NCBI RefSeq assembly: GCF_025370105.1
Contig: NZ_JANQBK010000015.1
Coordinates: 124,001 to 188,000, forward strand
DNA length: 64,000 nucleotides
Origin: Sphingomonas hylomeconis
GTDB taxonomy: Bacteria > Pseudomonadota > Alphaproteobacteria > Sphingomonadales > Sphingomonadaceae
Direction: 5' to 3'
The position numbers and the translations under genes are program-made. A model generated the notes under the pieces. The model saw nothing but the letters and a program-made list of their open reading frames with translations, searched no databases and had not been told where the DNA came from. This document shows positions 63,110 to 64,000 of this stretch, piece by piece; the first letter of the stretch is position 1; each line of letters starts with the position of its first letter.

Positions 63110-63741
63110 GCGGCCGAGATGGTGGCCCCGCCCTGCCACCGCAATGCGTGCGCCACGCCGATCGCCACTAGCGCCTGCCCGGCAAAATAGCTCGGCCAGA
63201 TCACCAGCCCCGGCAGCGTCGAATCCGCCAGCGGCCCGAGCGACGCGAAGATCATCAGATCGGAACAGGCGAACGACACCGCGCCGAGCGCGGCAATCGG
63301 AAACCGGCTGGCGATCGCGCTCCCCGCCATGCCGCCGAGACCCAGCGCGTAGAGCGCCACGCCGTGATCGTTGGTGAAGGAGAAGGCGAGGCCCGACACC
63401 GTCAGCGCAACGCCGATCGCCGCTGCTACGGCGAAACCACCGCGCATCCGCCCATTGCCGAGATACAGTGCGATCGCGATCAGGTGCCCGGCCAGGAACG
63501 CCGCCCCGCCGATCGCCATGCCCGACGTTTCCAGCAGCACGTCGCCCAGCGCGCCGAATGCGAGCACGCCGACCAGCAGCCAGCCACGCGCGTCGCGCGC
63601 CTGCAGCGCCGCCCACACCGCCAGCAGCGCCACGCCCAGCGCCTTCCACGCCACCCACCACGCCGCATCCGGCGCACGCGGCACGAAATAGAAGGAAATG
63701 CCGGCCAGCAGCGCGGCGACGAGGATCAGACGGCGGATCAT
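63106..63741 (-). CDS. YhhN/TMEM86-like membrane protein (lysoplasmalogenase family)
   Basis: A 211-residue protein with about eight hydrophobic segments. Family marks are FGALGDVLLE in the third segment, AFLAGHLIAIALYL with the conserved His, and ACSDLMIFASLG near the end with WPSYFAGQALVAIGV. In animals TMEM86 proteins cleave the vinyl-ether bond of lysoplasmalogens. Bacterial members are mostly untested. It is the first gene of the pair with DUF488. Confidence 0.9.
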   Translation of the reverse strand: MIRRLILVAALLAGISFYFVPRAPDAAWWVAWKALGVALLAVWAALQARDARGWLLVGVLAFGALGDVLLETSGMAIGGAAFLAGHLIAIALYLGNGRMRGGFAVAAAIGVALTVSGLAFSFTNDHGVALYALGLGGMAGSAIASRFPIAALGAVSFACSDLMIFASLGPLADSTLPGLVIWPSYFAGQALVAIGVAHALRWQGGATISAA

Positions 63742-63789
63742 CTGCGCAGGCTAGCGCGTCATTGGCGGGTACGCGACTCCCGCCAAACC

Positions 63790-63897
63790 CCGTCATCCCG
63801 GACTTGATCCGGGATCCAACGCGCCGCACGCGCGTCGCGCGATCTGCGAGCGCCCGCGAACCGCTTGATGGATCCCGGATCAAGTCCGGGATGACGG
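63790..63897. repeat. Paired REP-like palindromes, family D, copy 2
   Basis: CCGTCATCCCGGACTTGATC and CGGGATCCA at 63790-63818, inverted at 63869-63897 with the same arms. The spacer is GC-rich. It lies between the YhhN start and the partial gene at the window end. It is the most perfect element of the set. Confidence 0.85.
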
Positions 63898-63976
63898 CAG
63901 GATGGACCGTGGGTTGAGCACGTTGACACCAACATCGACTCCGGTTATTTCTGAAATAACAGAAACGGAAGAACCT

Positions 63977-64000
63977 ATGAAGCTCTACGATCATCCCGAC
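63977..64000 (+). CDS. Start of a probable glutathione S-transferase family gene, truncated by the window end
   Basis: Only eight codons are inside the window (MKLYDHPD), after GGAAGAACCT. The sequence MKLYDHP is a common GST beginning, for example in the sphingomonad GST groups. The rest lies outside, so the assignment is provisional. Confidence 0.45.

Overview
The window is high-GC chromosomal DNA (roughly two thirds G+C by eye). It looks like an alphaproteobacterium of the Sphingomonas/Sphingopyxis/Novosphingobium group. The reasons are the large TonB-dependent receptors, a lipoprotein beta-propeller phytase, the style of GyrA and EttA, a WalW-type deacetylase, bactofilin, and paired REP-like palindromes of a kind I associate with sphingomonads. 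I see no phage, insertion sequence, CRISPR array or conjugation gene. The genus is an inference from gene content, not from a marker search.

Layout. 1-5.3 kb: the end of a nucleotidyltransferase-like gene, then a translationally overlapping pair of TonB-dependent receptor and secreted lipoprotein phytase, which looks like a unit for using inositol phosphates. 5.4-24 kb: a catabolic island. It holds a P450 and an MFS transporter (minus strand), an HSD10-like SDR and a TetR regulator, a GMC oxidoreductase and a second TetR regulator (minus strand), and an eight-gene acyl-CoA operon (thiolase, acyl-CoA ligase, SDR, two acyl-CoA dehydrogenases, a DUF7064-like protein, a phosphotransferase-like protein and an unknown protein). 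A large TonB receptor reads in the opposite direction and closes the island. Three separate promoters of this island carry the same partly palindromic motif (ATAAC-N4-STTAT-like), one of them beside the second TetR gene. The simplest reading is one regulon for uptake, hydroxylation, alcohol oxidation, CoA activation and beta-oxidation of a hydrophobic compound. I cannot name the substrate.

24-38.5 kb: small unknown genes, an SDR, a SemiSWEET transporter, an ABC-F ATPase, a short GreA/GreB-like protein, a 59-residue protein missed by length cut-offs, a YhiN/HI0933-type flavoprotein, a DbpA-like RNA helicase, a DUF188 protein, and a complete RND efflux operon preceded by two related palindromes. 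38.6-51.3 kb: an acetyltransferase, two alpha/beta hydrolases, a phasin, a GT-C-like membrane protein, bactofilin, GreB, a NYN-LOTUS protein, two M28 peptidases, an acylphosphatase, a Uma2 endonuclease broken by an in-frame TGA, EttA, and a small lipoprotein with an ADNM repeat. 51.4-64 kb: tRNA-Pro, a CAU-anticodon tRNA, a deacetylase and histidine kinase pair, an Lrp regulator, a methyltransferase, a TPR protein, YaaA, an SDR, GyrA, DUF952, DUF488 and YhhN proteins, and the first codons of a GST-like gene at the edge.

At least four families of paired inverted REP-like elements occupy intergenic spaces. Several convincing intrinsic terminators are visible. The best candidates for something undescribed are the shared-operator catabolic regulon, the unknown gene trio at the end of the acyl-CoA operon, the kinase-deacetylase pair with a degenerate ATPase, and the ADNM-repeat lipoprotein with its double tetraloop 3' end.
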